A DNA stretch of 64,000 nucleotides. Origin: Paenarthrobacter aurescens TC1 (lineage in GTDB: Bacteria; Actinomycetota; Actinomycetes; Actinomycetales; Micrococcaceae). A program made the position numbers and the translations under genes. Shown here one piece after another: positions 16,794 through 24,756 of the stretch. The stretch spans positions 2,356,001 to 2,420,000 of the forward strand of contig CP000474.1 of NCBI GenBank assembly GCA_000014925.1. The letters are read 5' to 3'. The notes beneath the pieces are model-generated. The model saw only the letters and a list, made by a program, of their open reading frames with translations. It made no database searches and had not been told where the DNA came from. The first letter of the stretch is position 1. Each line of letters begins with the position of its first letter.

Positions 16794-17709
16794 TAACCTC
16801 CGAACCGACCCAGTCAGCGAGACGCTCGCCGTAGTCACGCCCAGCTACGGCCCCGATCTGGAACTCTGCAAGGACCTGAACCGCTCGGTTTTGACAATGA
16901 CTGCCGCGGATGTGGTCCACCACATCATTGTGCCGCGGAACGACCTGACCGAGTTCCAAAGCCTCGCCGGACCACGCACAGTGGTTCACGATGCCAGGGA
17001 ATACCTGCCACTTTCATTCGTCAAACTCCCGTGGCTCAACATGTGGATCAACGTCGCACGGCCATGGCCGCCGGTTCGTGGGTGGATATGCCAGCAAATC
17101 ATCAAACTTGCCGTCGTGGCGACACTCGACGCACGGGGAGTGTTGCTCATGGATTCAGACAGCGTCCTGGTCCGACCCACCACCCTGGACGCCTTTAGCG
17201 TGGACGGCGAAGTTTGCATGTATCGAAAACCAGGAGGGGTCGACCATACGCTGCCGGGTCACCGACTGTGGCACGATTCGGCTCGAAGGCTGCTCGGAAT
17301 ACAGCCGCCCTCCGACGGCGACCTCACCGACTACATTTGCTGGCCTTGCCTGTGGGAACCACACATTGTGCGGCAGATGCTGCTGCACATCGAAACCACA
17401 ACCGGCTCGGCTTGGAGCACAGCCGTGGCGAGCCAGTTGCGATTGTCCGAAATGATGCTCTATGGGATCTTCGTAGACGAAGTCCTGGGCGGGAAACGGG
17501 CAACCTCAACAACGATGAAGGGGACAGTCCACTCCGCAGAACAAGCGCTGAGCGGGGCAGAGATACAGCAGTTGCTCAGTTCAGGACCACACGACGCCCT
17601 CGCAGTCATGCTGTCGGCCAAGGCCGGCATTCCGTTGGAAACAAGGCGGCGTGCACTCAAGGAGTTCACAGACCACATCAGCGAGACGGGCAGGACGGCA
17701 CAGCCATGA
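16783..17709 (+). CDS. DUF6492-like putative glycosyltransferase
   Basis: 308 residues. The opening ETLAVVTPSYGPDLELCKDL and the acidic motif LLMDSDSVLVRP (a DxD-like site near 125) suggest a GT-A fold; I match it by memory to the DUF6492 family found in polysaccharide loci. The GTG at 16783, seven bases after CGGAGGTGG, is the start; it overlaps the flippase fusion by 11 bases. The longer frame open from 16582 would lie inside the previous gene. Enzymatic activity for the family is not established. Confidence 0.75.
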   Translation: MVSNNLRTDPVSETLAVVTPSYGPDLELCKDLNRSVLTMTAADVVHHIIVPRNDLTEFQSLAGPRTVVHDAREYLPLSFVKLPWLNMWINVARPWPPVRGWICQQIIKLAVVATLDARGVLLMDSDSVLVRPTTLDAFSVDGEVCMYRKPGGVDHTLPGHRLWHDSARRLLGIQPPSDGDLTDYICWPCLWEPHIVRQMLLHIETTTGSAWSTAVASQLRLSEMMLYGIFVDEVLGGKRATSTTMKGTVHSAEQALSGAEIQQLLSSGPHDALAVMLSAKAGIPLETRRRALKEFTDHISETGRTAQP

Positions 17710-18953
17710 ACGCCAGCCAATCAACCGCAGCCCACATCCTGTCCCGGCTCAGGCGCGACGGCTGGTCCTCGCTGGGAAGGCAGGCTCTCAGGAAAGGAGC
17801 ACGCGCAGCGCTCGAAAGATGGAGCCTCGCCGAACCGGATTTCCCCCTTCGCGATGAAGACATCACCGACCCGGCAGGGCTTGTGCATCCACACGATGCC
17901 CCCCTCAGGATGGGTCCCCTGACAATTGGATGGGTATGCACCCCACCCGGCCCCGGTTCTGGAGGCCACACGACGTTCTTCCGTATGGTCCGTGCGCTGG
18001 AGGATCGAGGGCATCACTGCATCCTCTTCCTCTATGACCGAAACGACGACGACGTATCCCGGCATGAAGCGGTCATCCGGCGACACTGGCCCCTGATGCG
18101 CGCGGAAATTCGCAGCGCGACGCAGGGCATGGACGGTATCGATGCCGTCGTGGCGAGTTCATGGTCATCGGCGCACGTCATTGCAGCCCGATCCCATCAC
18201 AGCGTCCATCGTTTCTACTTCGTCCAGGATTACGAACCCTATTTCTACCCGCGCGGCGCCCTCTACTCACTGGCCGAGGACAGCTATCGATTTGGGTTCA
18301 CCATCATAGCGCTGGGCGACATGATCGGCAGTGTCCTGAAGGCCGAACTGGGTCAACTGCCGGAGACCACGGTTCCATTCGGCTGCGACACGGACATCTA
18401 TCACTTAATCCGAAACCCGCATGGGCGATCCGTACGCAGTGGGGTGGTCTTCTACGCCAAGAAGTCGGTAGACCGCCGGGGATACCTCATCGGCAAGATG
18501 GCCCTCGAAGAATTCCATTCACTGCGGCCGGATCAGGAAATCCATGTCTACGGGGACGAGACTTCCGGTTGGAACATTCCCGTCACGAATCACGGGAATC
18601 TCTCGCCGCAGCAACTCAACGAGCTGTACAACCAGACCATAGCCGGCCTGGCAATCTCCTTCACCAACATCTCGCTGGTGCCCGGCGAGCTCTTAGCGGC
18701 CGGGAACGTCCCCGTTCTCAATGATTCCCTTTTCTCCTCCCAGGAATTGACAGATCCCGACGTCGTCTGGGTACCGGTATCACCCCACCGGCTTGCCGCG
18801 GCGCTCGCAGGAGTAGTCAGCACCTCTGACATTAATGAGCGCGCACAGCGAATCGCACAGCGGCCGCGCCCGGACTGGTCGCAGTCCCAAGCAGCGTTCG
18901 CCGGAATTGTGGAGTCGCGCTGCACGAGGCACCAGCGGTGGGAATTGACATGA
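17706..18953 (+). CDS. WsaF-like rhamnosyltransferase family protein
   Basis: 415 residues. Core segments GPGSGGHTTFFRMVRALEDR, RFYFVQDYEPYFYPRG and VVFYAKKSVDRRGYLIG are characteristic of the GT4-like family named after WsaF, a beta-1,2-rhamnosyltransferase of S-layer glycan synthesis. Rhamnose use would agree with the nearby rmlA, rmlB and rmlC-rmlD genes. The ATG at 17706 overlaps the previous stop by ATGA, and the stop overlaps the next gene in the same way. The acceptor and linkage are unknown. Confidence 0.82.
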   Translation: MNASQSTAAHILSRLRRDGWSSLGRQALRKGARAALERWSLAEPDFPLRDEDITDPAGLVHPHDAPLRMGPLTIGWVCTPPGPGSGGHTTFFRMVRALEDRGHHCILFLYDRNDDDVSRHEAVIRRHWPLMRAEIRSATQGMDGIDAVVASSWSSAHVIAARSHHSVHRFYFVQDYEPYFYPRGALYSLAEDSYRFGFTIIALGDMIGSVLKAELGQLPETTVPFGCDTDIYHLIRNPHGRSVRSGVVFYAKKSVDRRGYLIGKMALEEFHSLRPDQEIHVYGDETSGWNIPVTNHGNLSPQQLNELYNQTIAGLAISFTNISLVPGELLAAGNVPVLNDSLFSSQELTDPDVVWVPVSPHRLAAALAGVVSTSDINERAQRIAQRPRPDWSQSQAAFAGIVESRCTRHQRWELT

Positions 18954-20398
18954 AGCGCAGAAACCGCGAGTTCAATGTCCTTCCGCCCAGGCCGGAGGTC
19001 CAGCTGGTGGATTTGGACCTCACCCCGGGTCCTGGCAGACGCGTTGGTTTGCTGCTGAGGATTGCGGCATTCGGGATCTTCTTCTTCCCATCCAACATGG
19101 TGGTGAAGCCATTGGGCGCCATCGGGACAGTGCCCCTGCTTCTGGCCCTTCTAGTTCTGGCGGTGTGGCTGTGTTCCGTACTATTCGGCTTACAGAACCC
19201 TCTGAGCCCGCGTCACCCGGGACGCATCGGGCTGGTCCTGCTGTGGGTCGGAACCTGCGCCTCCTACGCAGCTCTGTATTCGGGTTATACGGGGGGTAGT
19301 TCCGTAACTGCGCGGGCGGCCGCCGACCGCTGGCTCATCTTGCTCCTTGCGAGCGCCGGCATCATTCTCGTCACAGCCGAGGCTGTGCGGACACTCAACG
19401 ATGCATTGTCCCTGTCCCGGGCAATACTCGCCGGAGCATTCTTCTGCTGCGTCGTGGCTGTACTTCAATTCTTCTTCAGGTTCAATCCCATGGAATGGGT
19501 GCAGGCCGCAATGCCAGGGTTCACGGACAACGGAGGAAACACGCCTTTCCAGATGCGCGGCTTCATGATGCGGGTCTCGGGCAGCACTTTTCATTCCATT
19601 GAACTGGCCGTGGTTGCTTCCATGCTTTTGCCGCTCTCCATATGGAGAGGAATCTATGACAAGAGTGGACGCAAGTGGCTCCATTGGTTGGGAACGTCCC
19701 TCCTGGTCTTTGCCATAGCATCCACGGTATCCCGGTCCGGCATCCTTGGATTGGTCACCGGGCTTCTCGTCTTCATACCCTTTCTGCCACGAATCGCCCG
19801 GCGGTGGGCTTTGGTGGCAACACCCGCCGTCATAGCCGTGCTTTTTCTGGGCGTACCGGGGCTGGTCGGCACCTTGACAGCCTCGTTTACGGCGGGCGAA
19901 GACGACCCTTCCATCACTACGCGAACCAACAACTATCCGAGGGTGGCCGCCATGGTCGCCGAGCACCCCTACTTTGGAGTTGGTCCCGGGAATTACATGC
20001 CCACAAACGCCATCTACATCCTGGACAACCAGTATCTGAACTCTTTAGTCACGATCGGCGTCGTCGGACTGATCGGGCTAATTGCTTACCTGGTCATACC
20101 CGGCATTTCAAGTCTGCTGGCCGCCCGGGCATCCCGGATTCCGGCCCTACGGTGCTTTACCGGCGCTGTCTCCGCGGCGGGTGTCATCGCGGCCGTCTGC
20201 TCCCTCACCTTTGATTCAATGTCGTTCCCCGTCTTTGCCTTGATGTACCCCTTCATCGTGGGGTTGGCAGGAGGGTCATGGATCATGGTTCGACGTGAAC
20301 TGGAACTCCGAAAAGAAGTGCCATCGATAATTGGCAACAGCCCGGTGCCGGCGGGACCTGCACCCAAGACTCCCAAGGGGGAGACATGGATCCAATAG
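18950..20398 (+). CDS. O-antigen ligase/Wzy-like polymerase, membrane protein
   Basis: 482 residues with about ten to twelve hydrophobic helices. A large loop before the last helices holds TRTNNYPRVAAMVAEHPYF and GVGPGNYMPTN, the usual O-antigen ligase/polymerase (Wzy_C) region with Arg and His residues that act in glycan transfer. In a Wzx/Wzy system it would join flipped repeat units on the outer face of the membrane. ATGA overlap with the WsaF-like gene; overlaps the chain-length gene by 13 bases. Confidence 0.85.
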   Translation: MKRRNREFNVLPPRPEVQLVDLDLTPGPGRRVGLLLRIAAFGIFFFPSNMVVKPLGAIGTVPLLLALLVLAVWLCSVLFGLQNPLSPRHPGRIGLVLLWVGTCASYAALYSGYTGGSSVTARAAADRWLILLLASAGIILVTAEAVRTLNDALSLSRAILAGAFFCCVVAVLQFFFRFNPMEWVQAAMPGFTDNGGNTPFQMRGFMMRVSGSTFHSIELAVVASMLLPLSIWRGIYDKSGRKWLHWLGTSLLVFAIASTVSRSGILGLVTGLLVFIPFLPRIARRWALVATPAVIAVLFLGVPGLVGTLTASFTAGEDDPSITTRTNNYPRVAAMVAEHPYFGVGPGNYMPTNAIYILDNQYLNSLVTIGVVGLIGLIAYLVIPGISSLLAARASRIPALRCFTGAVSAAGVIAAVCSLTFDSMSFPVFALMYPFIVGLAGGSWIMVRRELELRKEVPSIIGNSPVPAGPAPKTPKGETWIQ

Positions 20399-21264
20399 CA
20401 GTTCTCAAGACCCTGTGGCACCACAAAGTCTTTGTCCTGCCAGTGCTGTTCCTGACCGCATTCGCAGCCGTCTACATGTACTCTTACGCGCCCAGATCAT
20501 ATGAGGCCCTGACGACCTACGCGATTGTGAATCCAAAAATCCCGTCATCCCAGGAAATAGAAAAGGACCCTGCCCTAGGTACCCTCAATACCGATAATCC
20601 CTATCTGCGTTCGGCCGATTCATCATTGATAACCCAAGTCATCACCACCCGGCTGAATGACGCTTCAACCAGCGAAGCGCTGGACAAGGCCGGCCTGGCT
20701 ACCGACTACAAGGTGGAGCGTCCGTCAGCGGCGTTCCTGGTGGAGATCAGTGCCGTTTCAGATAGCGAAGACATCGCGTTGGATACTGTGCGTGCCCTTG
20801 GAACACGATTGGAACAGGAACTCCAAACAATCCAGACGGTCAATGGCGCTTCTGACCGGTACCTGTTCACCTCCTTGGTGGTCGCTGTGCCGGATAAGGC
20901 AACTGAACAGTTCTCAAGCCGTCTGAGATCGCTCATAGTGGTGGTGGTTGCGGGCCTGGTCCTCACGTTGGGGGCGGTATCAGTGGCACGATCGGTGGAA
21001 TCGGCACGCGAACGGGCCAGAACAGAACGCACATCATCCGTTCCGACCAGGAAGGGCCGTAAAAAGCGCACGGGTGAAGCAGTGAACCCGGAGGGTGAAC
21101 GCGCCGCGCCCTCCCATGCGGACACCCTCTCCGAACTGGAAACCCTGGTGGAGTTGGGTGTGCCCTCACCGAAGGAAGAGCTGCTCCGGCAACGTAACGC
21201 CGTTCAGGGCATCCTGAATGCCGATGCTGACCATAGGGCTCCAAACAAGAGAACGACTGTCTGA
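20386..21264 (+). CDS. Wzz-like chain-length determinant, no kinase domain
   Basis: 292 residues. One membrane helix at about 15-34 (FVLPVLFLTAFAAVYMYSYA), an extracellular part of about 150 residues, a second helix at 182-202 (LIVVVVAGLVLTLGAVSVA), then a 90-residue cytoplasmic tail rich in Arg and Lys (RKGRKKRTGE). This is the Wzz topology, which sets polymer length with Wzy. The tail has no Walker motifs and no Tyr cluster, so it is not a BY-kinase like Wzc or CapB, and no separate kinase is seen in the locus. Starts inside the previous gene's end. Confidence 0.82.
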   Translation: MDPIAVLKTLWHHKVFVLPVLFLTAFAAVYMYSYAPRSYEALTTYAIVNPKIPSSQEIEKDPALGTLNTDNPYLRSADSSLITQVITTRLNDASTSEALDKAGLATDYKVERPSAAFLVEISAVSDSEDIALDTVRALGTRLEQELQTIQTVNGASDRYLFTSLVVAVPDKATEQFSSRLRSLIVVVVAGLVLTLGAVSVARSVESARERARTERTSSVPTRKGRKKRTGEAVNPEGERAAPSHADTLSELETLVELGVPSPKEELLRQRNAVQGILNADADHRAPNKRTTV

Positions 21265-21322
21265 CCAGCACCGCTACTGAACATGGCAACCAACGAACGA
21301 CCGAGGCGCAGAAAGGTGGGAC

Positions 21323-22588
21323 ATGGTTCGTTTCGGCTACTTCGTGCCTGAGTTCCCAGGACAAACACACGGCTTCTTTTGGCGTGAGCTTCGGGCACTC
21401 ACGCAGTTGGGACTTGAGCCTGAACCGGTCTCAACCCGGCGGCCGCGGCAATTGGCTCTCCTGCCGGAGTGGGCACGCAATGAAGTGGCGGCCACCCACT
21501 ATTTGACACCGCCCAGCATCAAAACCTTCATGGGCGGGGGCACAAGAGCTTTTCGCGCTGTGGCCGGCGGCCGCCTGGGCGCCATCGTCCGCAGCGCGGC
21601 CAGTCCCTACGAGTCTTCCCGTGACCTTGATAGCCCGCGGCTGGGCTACGCAGTTGCACGCGCCGCGGCTCTGCTCTGGGCTGGCGGGGAACTTGCCCGA
21701 CACGCGGAGACACGTCAGTGGGACCACGTCCATGTGCACTCATGTGCAGACGCCGCACAAGTAGCTCTCTTCGCACATGCCATTTCCGGTATACCCTACA
21801 GCCTGACCCTGCACGGCCCTCTGAGCGACTACGGGCCCAACCAGCTCCGCAAATGGCAAAACGCCGAGTTCTCGGTGGTCATCACGGCACGGCTGCTGGC
21901 CGAAGTCAGGGAAGCCTTGGACGGCCATCTGCCCGGAGAAATCCGGGTAGCGCCCATGGGCGTGGACTTGGACACCTTTAAACGTGTGGCACCTTATAAA
22001 CCTTGGTCAGGCCAGGGCCAAGCCAGGATTTTCTGTTGCGCACGGTTGAATCGAAGCAAAGGCCATGCGGATCTGCTCAAAGCAATCACCATAGTTATGA
22101 GTTCCGGCTTTGATGTGCACCTGACATTGGCCGGTGAGGACGAGCTCGGTGGTACTGGTTACCGACAGGAGCTTGAACGTCTTGTCCGCGAGCTTGGATT
22201 GGAACGCAACGTGCGTTTTTTGGGTGCGGTCCCGGAACACAAAGTCCGGGAAGAACTTGCCGCAGCGCATCTTTTCGCCTTGGCGAGTCACTCAGAACCG
22301 CTCGGAGTCGCCATCATGGAAGCCATGGCCATGGGAGTGCCCGTCGTAGTGACATCCGCGGGAGGTGTCCGGGAACTGGTAGTGGGGGGTGAGAGCGGAA
22401 TTCTGGTGGAACCCCACAACCCCGGCCGGCTCGCGGAGGTAATTTTCGAACTCCTCCAGCATCCCGACAAAGCCTTATCAATCGCTGAACAAGGACGTTC
22501 CAGGATTGAACAGGCTTTCGATGTCAAAACCAGCGCGCTCGTACTGGCTGAACTGATGGAATCGAAAATCCGGAGAGGCAGAACATGA
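21323..22588 (+). CDS. Glycosyltransferase family 4
   Basis: 421 residues, a complete GT4. It opens FGYFVPEFPGQTHGFFWREL, has CARLNRSKGHADLLKA in the middle and the donor-binding FALASHSEPLGVAIMEAMAM motif with both glutamates, then GVPVVVTSAGGVREL. The family makes alpha linkages with nucleotide sugars on the cytoplasmic face. A 58-base gap before it has its own ribosome site (AGAAAGGTGGGAC), and its stop overlaps the next gene by ATGA. Confidence 0.92.
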   Translation: MVRFGYFVPEFPGQTHGFFWRELRALTQLGLEPEPVSTRRPRQLALLPEWARNEVAATHYLTPPSIKTFMGGGTRAFRAVAGGRLGAIVRSAASPYESSRDLDSPRLGYAVARAAALLWAGGELARHAETRQWDHVHVHSCADAAQVALFAHAISGIPYSLTLHGPLSDYGPNQLRKWQNAEFSVVITARLLAEVREALDGHLPGEIRVAPMGVDLDTFKRVAPYKPWSGQGQARIFCCARLNRSKGHADLLKAITIVMSSGFDVHLTLAGEDELGGTGYRQELERLVRELGLERNVRFLGAVPEHKVREELAAAHLFALASHSEPLGVAIMEAMAMGVPVVVTSAGGVRELVVGGESGILVEPHNPGRLAEVIFELLQHPDKALSIAEQGRSRIEQAFDVKTSALVLAELMESKIRRGRT

Positions 22589-23919
22589 AGCCGCAAACAG
22601 CATGGGTCCTGGGTGCCGTTGCCATTGCGAGCATTGTCCTCGCAGTTGCCGCGGCTGGCGGCGGTGCCCCACCTTCTCCATCCGCGACCAGCGCATCCAG
22701 CGCCTCGCCGACACAGAATGTCACCGCGGCGCCGATAGCCCTTCGCCAAGTAGACGGCGGACAGGCCTACTACGCCCAGTTCAGAGCCGGCCTTCCCGCT
22801 GAGGATTCGTTCTTTCCCATCGGTGTGTGGCTGGAAAGTGTCCTGGACAAGGGAAACGTGTCCATGGACTCCGATGCCGGCATCAACACATACGTGGAGC
22901 TCACTGCCAACTCGAACGTTCAATTGATCCGGGACTTCGGTATGTTCGCACTGCCTTCCTTCCCGCATGAAGCCGCTGCCGGCTACACGCTCAGCGACGA
23001 AGTGGACATGTGGGCGGGCCCGGGCGACGCTCAGTGGACAGGCAACTACCCTGGCGAGGGACCCGTCTGCTCACCGGACGGAACACCGTGCGGCTACACG
23101 ATCCAAAGGGACCGCCGTGCCTTGGCCCCCAAAGAAGCCATGCTCTACGCCAACTACGGCAAAGGCGTTACGTTCTGGGAATCCGACACGGTAGCGGCAA
23201 AGTTTGTCAGAGGCCTCCAAGACGTGGTGTCTGCAGATAACTACTGGTTCACGGATCCCAATATCTGCGGAAAAGGCGAGGGCGGAGCAATCGTGGACTA
23301 CACCCGGGATCTGAACCCCGACGAGTGCAGGCTCGCAGCAAACTATGGCTGGACCATAGACCGGCTGCGTGCGCTCCAGGACCCATCTGCAATGATCCCC
23401 GTCTGGGCCTTCATCGAGAACGGTCATCCATCAGGTGATGTAGAGGGGACTAAAACCATTACTGGCCCAGAGCTGCGGGCCGCAGTTTGGAGCAGCCTCA
23501 TCCACGGCGCCCGCGGAATCATCTACTTCAACCACAACTTCGGCGGACCCTGCGTAACCCAACACGTCATCAGAGACTGCGGCAAAGACATCGTGCCCAC
23601 GCTAACGAACGTCAACAAGCAGATCACAGCCCTGGCACCGGTCCTGAACGCGCCATTCCTGGACAACGCGGTCACAACAACCGGCCCTGTAGACCAAGCC
23701 ACGAAACTCCACAACGGCAAGGTCTACGTATTCGCAGGAGCGAACAACAACACAGCCGGAGCGGCAACCTTCACCGTGAAATGCGGCGGCAGCACCGCCG
23801 TCGTGATCGACGAAGACCGAACCATCCCCATCGCGGACGGAACCTTCACAGATACATTCGCAGACGGCAACGCCGTCCACCTCTACCGCATCGAAGGCGG
23901 CGGCACCTGCGGCTTCTGA
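22585..23919 (+). CDS. Secreted glycoside hydrolase-like protein
   Basis: 444 residues. An N-terminal hydrophobic segment (about 6-26: WVLGAVAIASIVLAVAAAGG) followed by a Ser/Pro-rich linker (PPSPSATSASSASP) marks export, perhaps with an uncleaved anchor. The body reads like a TIM-barrel glycosidase: FPIGVWLESVLD near the first strand, YTLSDEVDMW as a candidate acid/base Glu, and PVWAFIENG at a later strand, then a C-terminal beta domain (about 350-444). It is the last gene of the synthesis operon, coupled by ATGA, so it probably trims or releases the polymer made here. The CAZy family is not clear to me. Confidence 0.72.
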   Translation: MKPQTAWVLGAVAIASIVLAVAAAGGGAPPSPSATSASSASPTQNVTAAPIALRQVDGGQAYYAQFRAGLPAEDSFFPIGVWLESVLDKGNVSMDSDAGINTYVELTANSNVQLIRDFGMFALPSFPHEAAAGYTLSDEVDMWAGPGDAQWTGNYPGEGPVCSPDGTPCGYTIQRDRRALAPKEAMLYANYGKGVTFWESDTVAAKFVRGLQDVVSADNYWFTDPNICGKGEGGAIVDYTRDLNPDECRLAANYGWTIDRLRALQDPSAMIPVWAFIENGHPSGDVEGTKTITGPELRAAVWSSLIHGARGIIYFNHNFGGPCVTQHVIRDCGKDIVPTLTNVNKQITALAPVLNAPFLDNAVTTTGPVDQATKLHNGKVYVFAGANNNTAGAATFTVKCGGSTAVVIDEDRTIPIADGTFTDTFADGNAVHLYRIEGGGTCGF

Positions 23920-24756
23920 CTACCGACTACTCTCGTCCCGCTCCCAAGCGGGCACCACTTTGCGGGAGAACAGGGGACGACGGCGGCCCGCACCGGCGAA
24001 TACGACGTAAACGGCGGCATCAAACGCCGTCAGCGGCCCCCTCACCGAGGCGAGCAACTCACGTAGAGTCCGAGCAGCAGACGCACCACCTGATACTCGA
24101 TCCTGCTCCCCGTTCCCCCGATATGTCCGCCTGAGGACAGACAACAAAGCGGTGCACGTCCGTGGCGTCCTGACCACCACAGGCTCGGTGGGCAGCACTG
24201 CCTTCTCTTCATCAGAAAACAACCGGTCTACGTAGTAGTCATCACCTGTTAGCGCAGGGAAAGTCCCCAGCCGCTCATGTCCTGAATAGCTCAGGGCATA
24301 CGCACCTGCACCCCAGAGCCCCTGGGCGTTTCCCGGTATCCGACACCGGGCGCGGTAGTAGGCCCGGACCAGCCACGAGGCACCCGCAGTGTCATAGCGG
24401 AACGCAGGACGTGCGGCCAGCAGTGTGTTGCTCTCCAGCGCCCCAAAGACCGCACGAAGCGCTGGGGCGCTGACCTCGATATCGGCGTCCAAGTAGAGGC
24501 GGGGCCAACGCTGCGTTGCTTGGTCACCAGCATTCAACGCCGCAGTCTTGGATGCCTCGGCCACATGAAGGACGCGGACACCCTCACACCGGGACGCAAC
24601 GGCCTCAGTGCCGTCCATGCACCCATTACAAGCCACCACGACATCAACAGTGCCCCACTCGATAACCTCCCTCAACGCCTCAAGCGTCCGGCTTATAACG
24701 TTGGCCTCGTTATGGGCCGGGATAATGACAGCACCCTGGGGATGGGACCCGGTCAT
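23920..24756 (-). CDS. Glycosyltransferase family 2
   Basis: 278 residues. VIIPAHNEANVISRTLEAL opens a GT-A fold, VVVACNGCMDGTEAV supplies the nucleotide contact and PRLYLDADIEVSAP the DxD metal site. Starting at ATG 24756 gives an ATGA overlap with the upstream WecG-GT2 gene, which I prefer over a longer frame starting at 24804 inside that gene. Its stop codon directly abuts the stop of the convergent glycosidase-like gene with no bases between. Linkage unknown. Confidence 0.85.
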   Translation of the reverse strand: MTGSHPQGAVIIPAHNEANVISRTLEALREVIEWGTVDVVVACNGCMDGTEAVASRCEGVRVLHVAEASKTAALNAGDQATQRWPRLYLDADIEVSAPALRAVFGALESNTLLAARPAFRYDTAGASWLVRAYYRARCRIPGNAQGLWGAGAYALSYSGHERLGTFPALTGDDYYVDRLFSDEEKAVLPTEPVVVRTPRTCTALLSVLRRTYRGNGEQDRVSGGASAARTLRELLASVRGPLTAFDAAVYVVFAGAGRRRPLFSRKVVPAWERDESSR

